From CAYTTR01 sp964440805 (lineage in GTDB: Bacteria > Acidobacteriota > Aminicenantia > Aminicenantales > Aminicenantaceae): DNA of 38,542 nt. Position numbers and translations under genes: made by a program. The notes beneath the pieces were generated by a model, which saw only the letters and a program-made list of their open reading frames with translations, had not been told where the DNA came from and did not search any database. Numbering within the stretch: the stretch's first letter is position 1; the number at the start of each line of letters is the position of its first letter. Positions 33,501 through 38,542 of this stretch are shown one piece after another. The stretch covers positions 1-38,542 of the forward strand of contig CAYTTR010000027.1 of assembly GCA_964440805.1 (NCBI GenBank). Direction: 5' to 3'.

Positions 33501-34879
33501 TTTAAACGACCGATTCTGGAAAAATTATATTTCTGGGGATTGAAAAACATGTTATGGAACAGGTTATGGGCACTTTCCATAGTATGAGGCTCACCTGGCC
33601 TTAATTTCCGGTAAATCTCAGCCAGGGCCTGTTTTGTATCTTTAGTGGCATCTTTCTTTAATGTGTTGGAAATAAGATCTCCAGCTTTATCCTGATAAGG
33701 GAAAAAGACCGCAAATACTTCACCGCGTTGGGTCAACTTGTCCAGAACAATATCATCCAGTTCTTCATTGACTTTGATTGTTCCTTTTCCGGCTGTCAAT
33801 GAGAAAGCATTCTTCAATTCTCTCCGGCCAATAGGAACTTTCTCGATCCCTTTCTCTTTCAGGATCTGCAGGGATTCAGTAGTAATCTTTTTCTTGGCCG
33901 GAATAATGACTTCCTTAGTCCCGGGAACCAGGATATCGGTCTCAACGGTTTTTCCCGCAAGCCCTTCTTGTACTTCCCAATAAAACATACCATTTTGGGG
34001 ATGAATACGATAAACGTGGTGGAAGAGTTGAACTATCTCCTCATCGGAACTGAATCCCAGAGCTCTCAAGAATACTGAGGCCAAAAATTTCTTTTTCCGG
34101 TCCAGCCTTACATAAAGAATATTTTTGCCATCATATTCGAATTCCACCCAGGCTCCCCGGTAAGGAATGATTTTCCCAATATAAAAATCTTTGGCATCCC
34201 CTGGCCTGAAAAAAACTCCTGGAGATCTCTGAAGTTGACTGACTACTACCCTTTCAATTCCATTAAAAATGAAAGTTCCTTTATCAGTCATAAGAGGGAT
34301 ATCACCAAAGTAAACCTCCTGCTCCTTGATGTGCTTGAGTCTTTTCGTTTTGGTAGCCTGATCTTTTTCCCAGGAAATCAACCTTACTTTAATCCTGAGA
34401 GGGACTGAATAAGTATAACCCTTCTGGAGACATTCCATAGGGCTGTATTTAATTTTCAAGTTAACCCTGTCACCACAGTAAGAGCAGAGAGGAATATCGA
34501 TTTGATTCAGGGCACCACAAAAAGGACAAATTTCCTTCTCGGTGATTTCCATATGGGGAGGAATAAGAGTTCCGCAGCTCTGACATCTCCGGCGCGAGTT
34601 CTCAATTCCGCTTAAGCGGCCACATTTACATTCCCAATTCCCCAGTGAATAGCTGATGAAGTCCAGTTGAGTGGTTTCCTTGAAATCTGATATGGGGAAA
34701 ATGTCTTTAAAGGCTGCTTCAAGTCCTGTTTCTTTTCTTTCATCAGGCAGCAATTCCATCTGCAGAAAATACTCATAGGACTCCTTTTGAATTGCCAGCA
34801 TATCTGGCATGGAAAAAACGGATTTAATTTTGGTAAAATCCTGTCTTTTTCTAAAAACATTAGACACTTGGTTTAACAT
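30596..34879 (-). CDS. rpoB: DNA-directed RNA polymerase beta subunit with zinc-ribbon insertion
   Basis: This 1427-aa catalytic subunit is longer than E. coli RpoB (1342). The rifampicin region (SSQLSQFMDQ...THKRRLSALGPGG) keeps the key Gln, Asp, His, Arg and Ser positions, although the intervening loop reads INSLAEV. Other landmarks are PIETPEGPNIGL, RGYNFEDA and DKISGRHGNKG. Near the N-terminus, between the SYSLG strand and the KYSPMECLQKGYTY segment, lies an insertion (about 82-143) with eight Cys: C84, C86, C99, C102, C118, C121, C132 and C135. It looks like two zinc ribbons. It follows rplL after an 80-nt spacer holding two hairpin candidates and overlaps rpoC by one base. Confidence 0.98.
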   Translation of the reverse strand: MLNQVSNVFRKRQDFTKIKSVFSMPDMLAIQKESYEYFLQMELLPDERKETGLEAAFKDIFPISDFKETTQLDFISYSLGNWECKCGRLSGIENSRRRCQSCGTLIPPHMEITEKEICPFCGALNQIDIPLCSYCGDRVNLKIKYSPMECLQKGYTYSVPLRIKVRLISWEKDQATKTKRLKHIKEQEVYFGDIPLMTDKGTFIFNGIERVVVSQLQRSPGVFFRPGDAKDFYIGKIIPYRGAWVEFEYDGKNILYVRLDRKKKFLASVFLRALGFSSDEEIVQLFHHVYRIHPQNGMFYWEVQEGLAGKTVETDILVPGTKEVIIPAKKKITTESLQILKEKGIEKVPIGRRELKNAFSLTAGKGTIKVNEELDDIVLDKLTQRGEVFAVFFPYQDKAGDLISNTLKKDATKDTKQALAEIYRKLRPGEPHTMESAHNLFHNMFFNPQKYNFSRIGRLKMNIKLGLNNSLEEKTLAPKDYVEVIKYLLRLRAGEGEVDNIDHLGNRRVRSVGELVENAFRIGLTRMERAVKEKMTVAADLASAMPQDLINSKPVIAALKEFFGSSQLSQFMDQINSLAEVTHKRRLSALGPGGLSRERAGFEVRDIQSSHYGRICPIETPEGPNIGLISSLSSYARVNEFGFIETPYRKVKNGRVIDYYKILHPGHSSYKIGDIVKKDELEKEIDKLKKKKNKQFPVVEPTCFYLTAWEEEKYNIAQANAALNEKGEFVNELISARQAGNFRLIPRHQIDYIDVSPKQLVSLSAVLIPFLEHDDANRALMGSNMQRQAVPLLRPEAPLVGTGIEHLVAKGSGDVVVCRRSGVVEFVDAERILVRVDENEGTRDYDVGTDLYLLTKFLRTNQNTCLNQRPIIRKGDRVVQGQILADSSCADKGELALGRNVLCAFLPWRGYNFEDAVIVSEKLIKDDIFTSIHVVEESIEARDTKLGPEEITRDIPNVPENLLRNLDENGIVRIGAYAKPGDILVGKVAPKGETQLSPEEKLLKAIFGEKALDVKDSSLYCSPGIEGTVIDVKIFTRRGSEKGRRARIIEKEEISKMERNLNDEIFILESEKWRKIKNLLVGEKVSKDQTVSDIELKKGAVLTEGILLRIAFEDIAKLKLQDNPERSRQIKDIEKKVKRQIDAMRAVHKDKIETLRKGDELSPGVIQVIKVYIAMKRKLSVGDKISGRHGNKGIVAKIVPEEDMPRLPDGTPVEIVLNPLGVPSRMNVGQILETHLGWAARKLGLWISTPVFDGISEKEIKELLKKAGLPETGKVELYDGITGELLNQEVTVGYIYIMKLYHLVDDKIHARSTGPYSLITQQPLGGKAQFGGQRFGEMEVWALEAYGAAYTLQELLTVKSDDVEGRAKIYEAIVKGDLDFKPGLPESVNVLIRELQSLCLNVELEKAEKDEVLPWGIDVPQILKGEG

Positions 34880-34896
34880 AGTTTTTCTCTCAGAAG

Positions 34897-34940
34897 AGAT
34901 TATTTTTTATAATCTTGCCCAGGAAACTCTCGCCTCCTGG
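34897..34940 (-). promoter_or_regulatory. Two tandem hairpin candidates in the rplL-rpoB spacer
   Basis: In transcript sense, CCAGGA and TCCTGG pair across 10 nt (34919-34940), then AGATTAT and ATAATCT pair across five A (34897-34915). They fill most of the spacer between the rplL stop and the rpoB start. In E. coli this junction holds an attenuator and an RNase III site that set the ratio of L7/L12 to RNA polymerase; a similar role is an inference here. No U-run follows the GC-rich stem. Confidence 0.5.
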
Positions 34941-34959
34941 AAGATTTCGCTTTTTTCTA

Positions 34960-35409
34960 TTATTGAAGCTCGACAGTGGCTCCAACCTCCTCAAATTTCT
35001 TTTTGATTTCTTCCGCTTCTTCTTTGGATACTCCTTCCTTGACAGGCTTGGGCGCACCATCGACCAGATCCTTGGCTTCTTTCAATCCGAGATTGGTAAC
35101 TTCCCGGACCGACTTGATTACATTAATCTTCTTATCTCCTACTTCTTTTAAAATAACATTGAATTCAGTTTTCTCTTCTTCTACAGGAGCTTCTGCCTGG
35201 GGAGCGCCTGCGCCTGGAGCAGCTATGGGAACAGCAGCAGCCGCTGCGCTGATTCCATAGCGCTCTTCGAATTCCTTGATGTAATCTGCAAGCTCCAAGA
35301 CTGTCAGATTGTCCAAGTGATTAAAAAAATCTTCTTTGGACAATTTTTCAGTTTTCGTTTTTTTCTCTTTTGTTGAACCCGAAGCTGCTTTAGATTGTGC
35401 TTTGGACAT
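34960..35409 (-). CDS. rplL: 50S ribosomal protein L7/L12 with N-terminal extension
   Basis: This stalk protein of 149 aa recruits translation GTPases. The dimerisation domain (about 33-53), an Ala/Pro/Gly-rich hinge (PIAAPGAGAPQAEAP) and the C-terminal domain with the GLKEAKDLVDGAPKPVKEG helix are clear. The usual length is about 120-130; the excess is a Lys/Ser-rich N-terminal stretch of roughly 20 residues before LTVLELADYI. The ATG at 35409 has GGAGGT just upstream. An in-frame TTG at 35421 overlaps that Shine-Dalgarno and was rejected. Confidence 0.96.
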   Translation of the reverse strand: MSKAQSKAASGSTKEKKTKTEKLSKEDFFNHLDNLTVLELADYIKEFEERYGISAAAAAVPIAAPGAGAPQAEAPVEEEKTEFNVILKEVGDKKINVIKSVREVTNLGLKEAKDLVDGAPKPVKEGVSKEEAEEIKKKFEEVGATVELQ

Positions 35410-35423
35410 TTTTACCTCCAACC

Positions 35424-35942
35424 CTATTTTTTAAATTTTAATTGACTCAACAACCGGCCTAAACTCTGTAAGGGGGCTTGCCAAGTCTGATAGAATTTAA
35501 TCATTGGAAAAGCCATCAGATAACCAAACTGGGCCAGCAATTCATCCCTGGGACCCAAATTGGCAATATGTTGAAATTTTTCCGGAGCTAAAAATTTTCC
35601 TTCCAGAATGCCGGCCTTTACCTCTAGAACCTTAGCCTGGGAGGAAAATTCTTTGATAATCTTCGCCAGGCCAACCGGATCTTCTGGGGCAAAGGCGACG
35701 GCAGTAGGACCCCGGAAATATTCTTTTAATTTTTTTAGGTGTTCATCCTGAATTGCCCTGAGAGCAAGCCTGTTTTTAATTACTCTGATCGAATAATTTT
35801 TCTCTTTCAACCGCCTTCTGAATTCTGCGGCCTGGGCAACTGACAAACGTGAAAAACTCAATAAATAAAAAGAATCAATTTCGCTGAAGACTTCTCTAAG
35901 TTCACCTACGAATTGCTCTTTTCTTTCTCTATTAACACTCAC
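35424..35942 (-). CDS. rplJ: 50S ribosomal protein L10
   Basis: This 172-aa protein anchors the L7/L12 dimers to the stalk base. The N-terminal part (ELREVFSEIDSFYLLSFSRLSVAQAAEFRRRL), VIKNRLALRA and FRGPTAVAF are typical, and the C-terminal helix that binds L12 follows. It lies only 11 nt after rplA, so there is no long L10-binding leader of the E. coli kind at this junction. Confidence 0.97.
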   Translation of the reverse strand: MSVNRERKEQFVGELREVFSEIDSFYLLSFSRLSVAQAAEFRRRLKEKNYSIRVIKNRLALRAIQDEHLKKLKEYFRGPTAVAFAPEDPVGLAKIIKEFSSQAKVLEVKAGILEGKFLAPEKFQHIANLGPRDELLAQFGYLMAFPMIKFYQTWQAPLQSLGRLLSQLKFKK

Positions 35943-35953
35943 TGTGATTTCTC

Positions 35954-36649
35954 CTATTTCTCCAGAATGCTCTCTGAAATTTTGATAGAAGGGCTCATGG
36001 TGCTGGCAAGATGGATACTCCGGATATACTTTCCTTTGGCGGCAGGAGGTTTCGCCTGAAGGATAGCCGAAATAAAACTCTTAACATTCTGGGCAATTTT
36101 ATCTTCGGTAAAAGATAGTTTTCCTACTCCTGCATGGACGATACCGGTCTTATCCATACGGAATTCAATGCGACCGGATTTTATTTCCTCAATGGCTTTT
36201 TGAATCTCAAATGTAACTGTACCCGTTTTCGGATTAGGCATCAATCCCCTGGGGCCTAAAATGCGGCCAAGCTTTCCAACACCGCGCATCATGTCTGGAG
36301 CGGCAATCACAGCATCAAACTCAGTCCATCCTTTTGAAATTTTCTCAATGAGCTCCTCGCCGCCAACATAATCAGCTCCTGCTTCTTCAGCTTCTTTAAT
36401 TTTCTCTCCTGAGGCAATAACACAGACCTTCTTTGTCTTTCCTGTTCCATGGGGAAGGACCACTGTTCCTCTGACCATTTGATCAGAATGCTTGGGATTC
36501 ACTCCAAGCCTGATGATCACATCTACAGTCTCATCAAACTTGGTGTAATTGTTATCTCTAAGAATAGAGATAGCCTCAGCAAGCTCCAGTTGTTCTTTTC
36601 CTTCCAGTTTTTTCCTGAATTCAAGATATTTTTTTCCTCTCTTAGCCAC
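35954..36649 (-). CDS. rplA: 50S ribosomal protein L1
   Basis: This 231-aa protein forms the mobile L1 stalk at the E site. KKYLEFRKKLEGKEQLELAEAI opens it; RGTVVLPHGTGKTKKVCVIA, RILGPRGLMPNPKTGTVT and the FRMDKTGIVHAGVGKLSF segment are diagnostic. It overlaps rplK by 8 nt. L1 autoregulates rplKA in many bacteria; I did not find a clear copy of its site. Confidence 0.98.
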   Translation of the reverse strand: MAKRGKKYLEFRKKLEGKEQLELAEAISILRDNNYTKFDETVDVIIRLGVNPKHSDQMVRGTVVLPHGTGKTKKVCVIASGEKIKEAEEAGADYVGGEELIEKISKGWTEFDAVIAAPDMMRGVGKLGRILGPRGLMPNPKTGTVTFEIQKAIEEIKSGRIEFRMDKTGIVHAGVGKLSFTEDKIAQNVKSFISAILQAKPPAAKGKYIRSIHLASTMSPSIKISESILEK

Positions 36650-37073
36650 TGATAATCTCCAACCCCATATTTTTTGCTGTTCCTTTGATTATTTTCTTGG
36701 CTGCTTCAAGGTCATATGCATTTAAATCGGGCATCTTAACCTTAGCGATTTCCTCAATTTGTTTTTCCGTAACTTTGCCCACTTTTTCTTTATTGGGTTC
36801 TCCCGAACCTTTGGCAATACCTGCCGCTTTCTTGAGAAAGTAAGACGCCGGGGGAGACTTGACAATAAAAGAAAAACTCCGGTCCTTGAAAACAGTTATA
36901 ACCACCGGAACAATAGTGCCCGGTTCCATTTTGCTTGTTTTCTCATTGAACTGGCGGACGAAATCCATGATATTCACATTATGCTGTCCCAGAGCAGGAC
37001 CAACCGGCGGGGCGGGACTGGCTTGACCCGCCTCAATTTGCAACTTTATGGAAGTAACAACTTCTTTAGCCAT
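36642..37073 (-). CDS. rplK: 50S ribosomal protein L11
   Basis: This 143-aa protein binds the GTPase-associated centre of 23S rRNA. IKLQIEAGQASPAPPVGPALGQHNVNIMDF is the proline-rich N-terminal domain, and the C-terminal domain ends with GTAKNMGLEI. Length is normal. It overlaps rplA by 8 nt and follows nusG by 8 nt. Confidence 0.98.
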   Translation of the reverse strand: MAKEVVTSIKLQIEAGQASPAPPVGPALGQHNVNIMDFVRQFNEKTSKMEPGTIVPVVITVFKDRSFSFIVKSPPASYFLKKAAGIAKGSGEPNKEKVGKVTEKQIEEIAKVKMPDLNAYDLEAAKKIIKGTAKNMGLEIISG

Positions 37074-37081
37074 TTTTCCTC

Positions 37082-37612
37082 CTATAGTTTTTCCACCTGT
37101 AAAAATTCAAGCTCGACAGGAGTTGAACGCCCAAAAATAGTCACTAAGACCTTTAAGGTAGAACGCTCATGGTTAACTTCTTCCACTATTCCATTGAAAT
37201 TGTAGAAAGGCCCATCAATAATCCGAACCGCCTCTCCTTTAACAAAAGAATGTTTGGGTTTAGGTTTTTCAGAAGTAGTTTCCATATGTTCAAGAATTTG
37301 CTTGACCTCGTTTTTGCTCAAAGGAGAGGGCTTGTGTCCAGATCCAACAAAACCTGTCACTTTGGGAATTTCTCTTATTATATGCCAGTTTTCATCGGTT
37401 AATTCCATCTCCACCAAAATATATCCTGGATAAGACCTCTTGGTAGAAACAACCTTTTTCCCATCTTTGATCTCGACAACTCCTTCAGTAGGAATCACGA
37501 TCCTGCCGATCTGTTCGACGATATTCAATTCTTGGGCTCGTTGACGTATAGACTCAGCCACGAATTTCTCAAAACCTGAATAAGTGTGAATAACATACCA
37601 GTTTTTTGCCAT
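37082..37612 (-). CDS. nusG: Transcription termination/antitermination protein NusG
   Basis: This 176-aa factor binds RNA polymerase through its N-terminal NGN domain (NWYVIHTYSGFEKFVAESI, then PGYILVEMELTDENWHIIRE) and S10 or Rho through a C-terminal KOW domain (about 122-176, KGEAVRIIDGPFYNFNGIVEEV). Length is normal and there is no large insertion. It is 15 nt downstream of secE, the conserved pairing. Confidence 0.98.
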   Translation of the reverse strand: MAKNWYVIHTYSGFEKFVAESIRQRAQELNIVEQIGRIVIPTEGVVEIKDGKKVVSTKRSYPGYILVEMELTDENWHIIREIPKVTGFVGSGHKPSPLSKNEVKQILEHMETTSEKPKPKHSFVKGEAVRIIDGPFYNFNGIVEEVNHERSTLKVLVTIFGRSTPVELEFLQVEKL

Positions 37613-37627
37613 CGTTATCTCAATCTA

Positions 37628-37837
37628 TTAAAAAATGGATTTAATCTGGGAAATTACCCAGGAAAAAATAAGGTCCATAAAATAAAGATAAAAACCAAAA
37701 AAAATAGTAGCAATAATAACCACTACTGTGGTGTTATAGACCTCGCGTCGTGACGGCCAGGTAACTTTCCTCAATTCAGCCCTGACCTCTTTCAAGAATG
37801 GAATAATTCGTTTATACCATTTAGTTTTTTTCGCCAT
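37628..37837 (-). CDS. secE: Preprotein translocase subunit SecE
   Basis: This 69-aa single-span form clamps SecY in the membrane. An amphipathic N-terminal helix with FLKEVRAELRKVTWPSRREV precedes one transmembrane segment at about 36-62. It is the short form found outside gamma-proteobacteria. It lies between tRNA-Trp and nusG; an AAGG-type Shine-Dalgarno precedes the ATG. Confidence 0.97.
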   Translation of the reverse strand: MAKKTKWYKRIIPFLKEVRAELRKVTWPSRREVYNTTVVVIIATIFFGFYLYFMDLIFSWVISQIKSIF

Positions 37838-37924
37838 CCTGAATCCTTATTAAGACAAAAATATCCTTTTTATCAGGACATCTCGTGAAACATTAAGTTT
37901 CTATTTGTAATCATGGAAAACCGG

Positions 37925-37998
37925 CAGGTGAGGCAGGACTCGAACCCGCAACCTTCGGTTTTGGAGACCGGTGCTCTAGCCAATTGAGCTACTCACCT
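37925..37998 (-). tRNA. trpT: tRNA-Trp (CCA anticodon)
   Basis: The minus strand folds as a tRNA: acceptor AGGTGAG pairs with CTCACCT, the D-arm is GCTC/GAGC, the loop CTCCAAA gives anticodon CCA (37962-37964), and the T-arm has TTCGAGT. The discriminator is G. The genome reads CCG after it, so CCA must be added afterwards. The first anticodon-stem pair is C opposite A, a mismatch. It lies between rpmG and secE, a widely conserved position. Confidence 0.96.
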
Positions 37999-38038
37999 GC
38001 TTCCTGTTTCTATTCTTTCCTCCTTGAATCATCCTATT

Positions 38039-38188
38039 TTATTTCACTTCCTTATGAGGAGTGTGTTTACGGCAAAATTTGCAGTATTTTTTCAGCTTTA
38101 ATTTATCTGTTTTTGTTTTTTTATTCCTGGTGGTTGAATAATTTCGTCTCTTACATTCCTGGCACTGAAGGCTTACGATATCTCTCAT
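38039..38188 (-). CDS. rpmG: 50S ribosomal protein L33, zinc-binding form
   Basis: This 49-codon gene reads MRDIVSLQCQEC and ends CRKHTPHKEVK. The ligands C9-x2-C12 and C36-x2-C39 mark the zinc-binding form of L33. The NYSTTRNKK and LKLKKYC segments are typical. No clear Shine-Dalgarno precedes the ATG. It lies between the second tuf and tRNA-Trp, as in many bacteria. Confidence 0.96.
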   Translation of the reverse strand: MRDIVSLQCQECKRRNYSTTRNKKTKTDKLKLKKYCKFCRKHTPHKEVK

Positions 38189-38256
38189 TTAAGCATCTCT
38201 GTTTATTTATTTGGTTTCCTTGGAAGTTATAATCAGCTCCGGCCAAACATTTTTTC

Positions 38257-38434
38257 CTATTCCAGGATTTCAGTAACCGTCCCCGCTCCTACTNNNNNNN
38301 NNNNNNNNNNNNNNNNNNNNNNNNNNNNNNNNNNNNNNNNNNNNNNNNNNNNNNNNNNNNNNNNNNNNNNNNNNNNNNNNNNNNNNNNNNNNNTTTAAAT
38401 GCGGCTTCGTCCGCTCAAACTTTGCCTTCGCCAT
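38257..38434 (-). CDS. tuf: Elongation factor Tu, second copy, interior replaced by a 100-N gap
   Basis: Both ends of a tuf gene are present: the last codons and stop at 38257-38293, identical to 22051-22087, and the first codons at 38394-38434, identical to 23213-23253. The N-run at 38294-38393 is a placeholder. Aligning both flanks to the complete copy predicts 1125 missing bases, so the intact gene should be about 1203 bp. The AGGAGGT Shine-Dalgarno is also identical. The place between tRNA-Thr and rpmG is a classical one for a second tuf. Confidence 0.92.
38294..38393. other. Assembly gap (100 N)
   Basis: Exactly 100 N, the conventional placeholder for a gap of unknown size. The sequence on each side matches the complete tuf copy for exactly 55 bp before diverging, which looks like a de Bruijn k-mer overlap at a collapsed repeat. 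Confidence 0.97.
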
Positions 38435-38488
38435 TTCTCTTACCTCCTCGTTTTTCTTAAGTCTTTACTATCTTCGGTGTTATTTAAA

Positions 38489-38542
38489 AGCCCACGACCA
38501 GACTTGAACTGGTGACCCCGTCCTTACCAAGGACGTGCTCTA
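38489..38542 (-). tRNA. thrT: tRNA-Thr (GGT anticodon), 5' end cut by window edge
   Basis: The minus strand shows the 3' part of a tRNA: the end of the D-arm (TAGAGC), anticodon stem CGTCC/GGACG around loop TTGGTAA with anticodon GGT, a T-arm ACCAG-TTCAAGT-CTGGT and the acceptor strand CGTGGGC with discriminator T. TTTA follows, so CCA is not encoded. About 20 nt of the 5' side lie outside. It precedes tuf, as in many genomes. Confidence 0.93.

Noticed and set aside
35943..35953. L10-type autoregulatory leader before rplJ
   Set aside because: Only 11 nt separate rplA and rplJ, too little for the known L10-L12 binding leader.
38189..38256. Promoter or small gene between rpmG and the second tuf
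   Set aside because: A small TTCCAAGGAA palindrome and AT-rich bases are seen, but no pair of promoter hexamers at proper spacing and no open frame.

Overview
The window is a core information-processing locus of a Gram-negative bacterium, almost certainly from a scaffolded short-read (probably metagenomic) assembly. The outer-membrane porin, the lipoprotein-type lytic transglycosylase and an RpoC with an SI3-type insertion point to a diderm. RpoB carries an N-terminal double zinc-ribbon insertion (about residues 82-143) that I associate from memory with Acidobacteriota and relatives such as Aminicenantes. I treat that placement as a moderate-confidence guess, not a result.

Layout. Positions 1-380 are non-coding, with degenerate 9-bp repeats, an 18-bp palindrome and a candidate promoter. 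Positions 381-4685 (+) hold cca, galE and an mltD-like transglycosylase with three LysM domains. A HAD phosphatase lies convergently at 4692-5345 (-). Positions 5346-5708 are non-coding, with another 9-bp repeat tract and a perfect 41-bp tandem duplication, followed by a porin of the OprO/OprP type (5709-6680, +). From 6808 to the window end everything is on the minus strand in one nearly gapless supercluster. In transcription order (high to low coordinates) it runs tRNA-Thr (cut by the window edge), tuf copy 2 (mostly a run of N), rpmG, tRNA-Trp, secE, nusG, rplKAJL, rpoBC, rpsLG, fusA, tuf, rpsJ, rplCDWB, rpsS, rplV, rpsC, rplP, rpmC, rpsQ, rplNXE, rpsNH, rplFR, rpsE, rpmD, rplO, secY, adk, map, infA, rpmJ, rpsMKD, rpoA, rplQ. 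This joins the secE-nusG, rif, str, S10, spc and alpha groups, as in several bacterial lineages.

Working together, the cluster encodes 33 ribosomal proteins, three RNA polymerase subunits, EF-Tu, EF-G, IF-1, the SecY/SecE translocon core, NusG, adenylate kinase and methionine aminopeptidase. Many genes overlap by 1-8 nt, implying translational coupling. The clearest internal promoter (TTGACA-17-TATTAT) lies between rpoC and rpsL. The CCA-adding enzyme is needed because neither tRNA gene encodes CCA.

No new defence, mobile or biosynthetic system is visible. The more interesting points are the RpoB zinc-ribbon insertion, the purine-ending codon usage of tuf, the collapsed second tuf copy with exactly 55-bp shared edges, the 9-bp repeat family, the 41-bp duplication that creates a TTGACA at its junction, and two unexplained RNA-structure candidates upstream of rpoA and rpoB.
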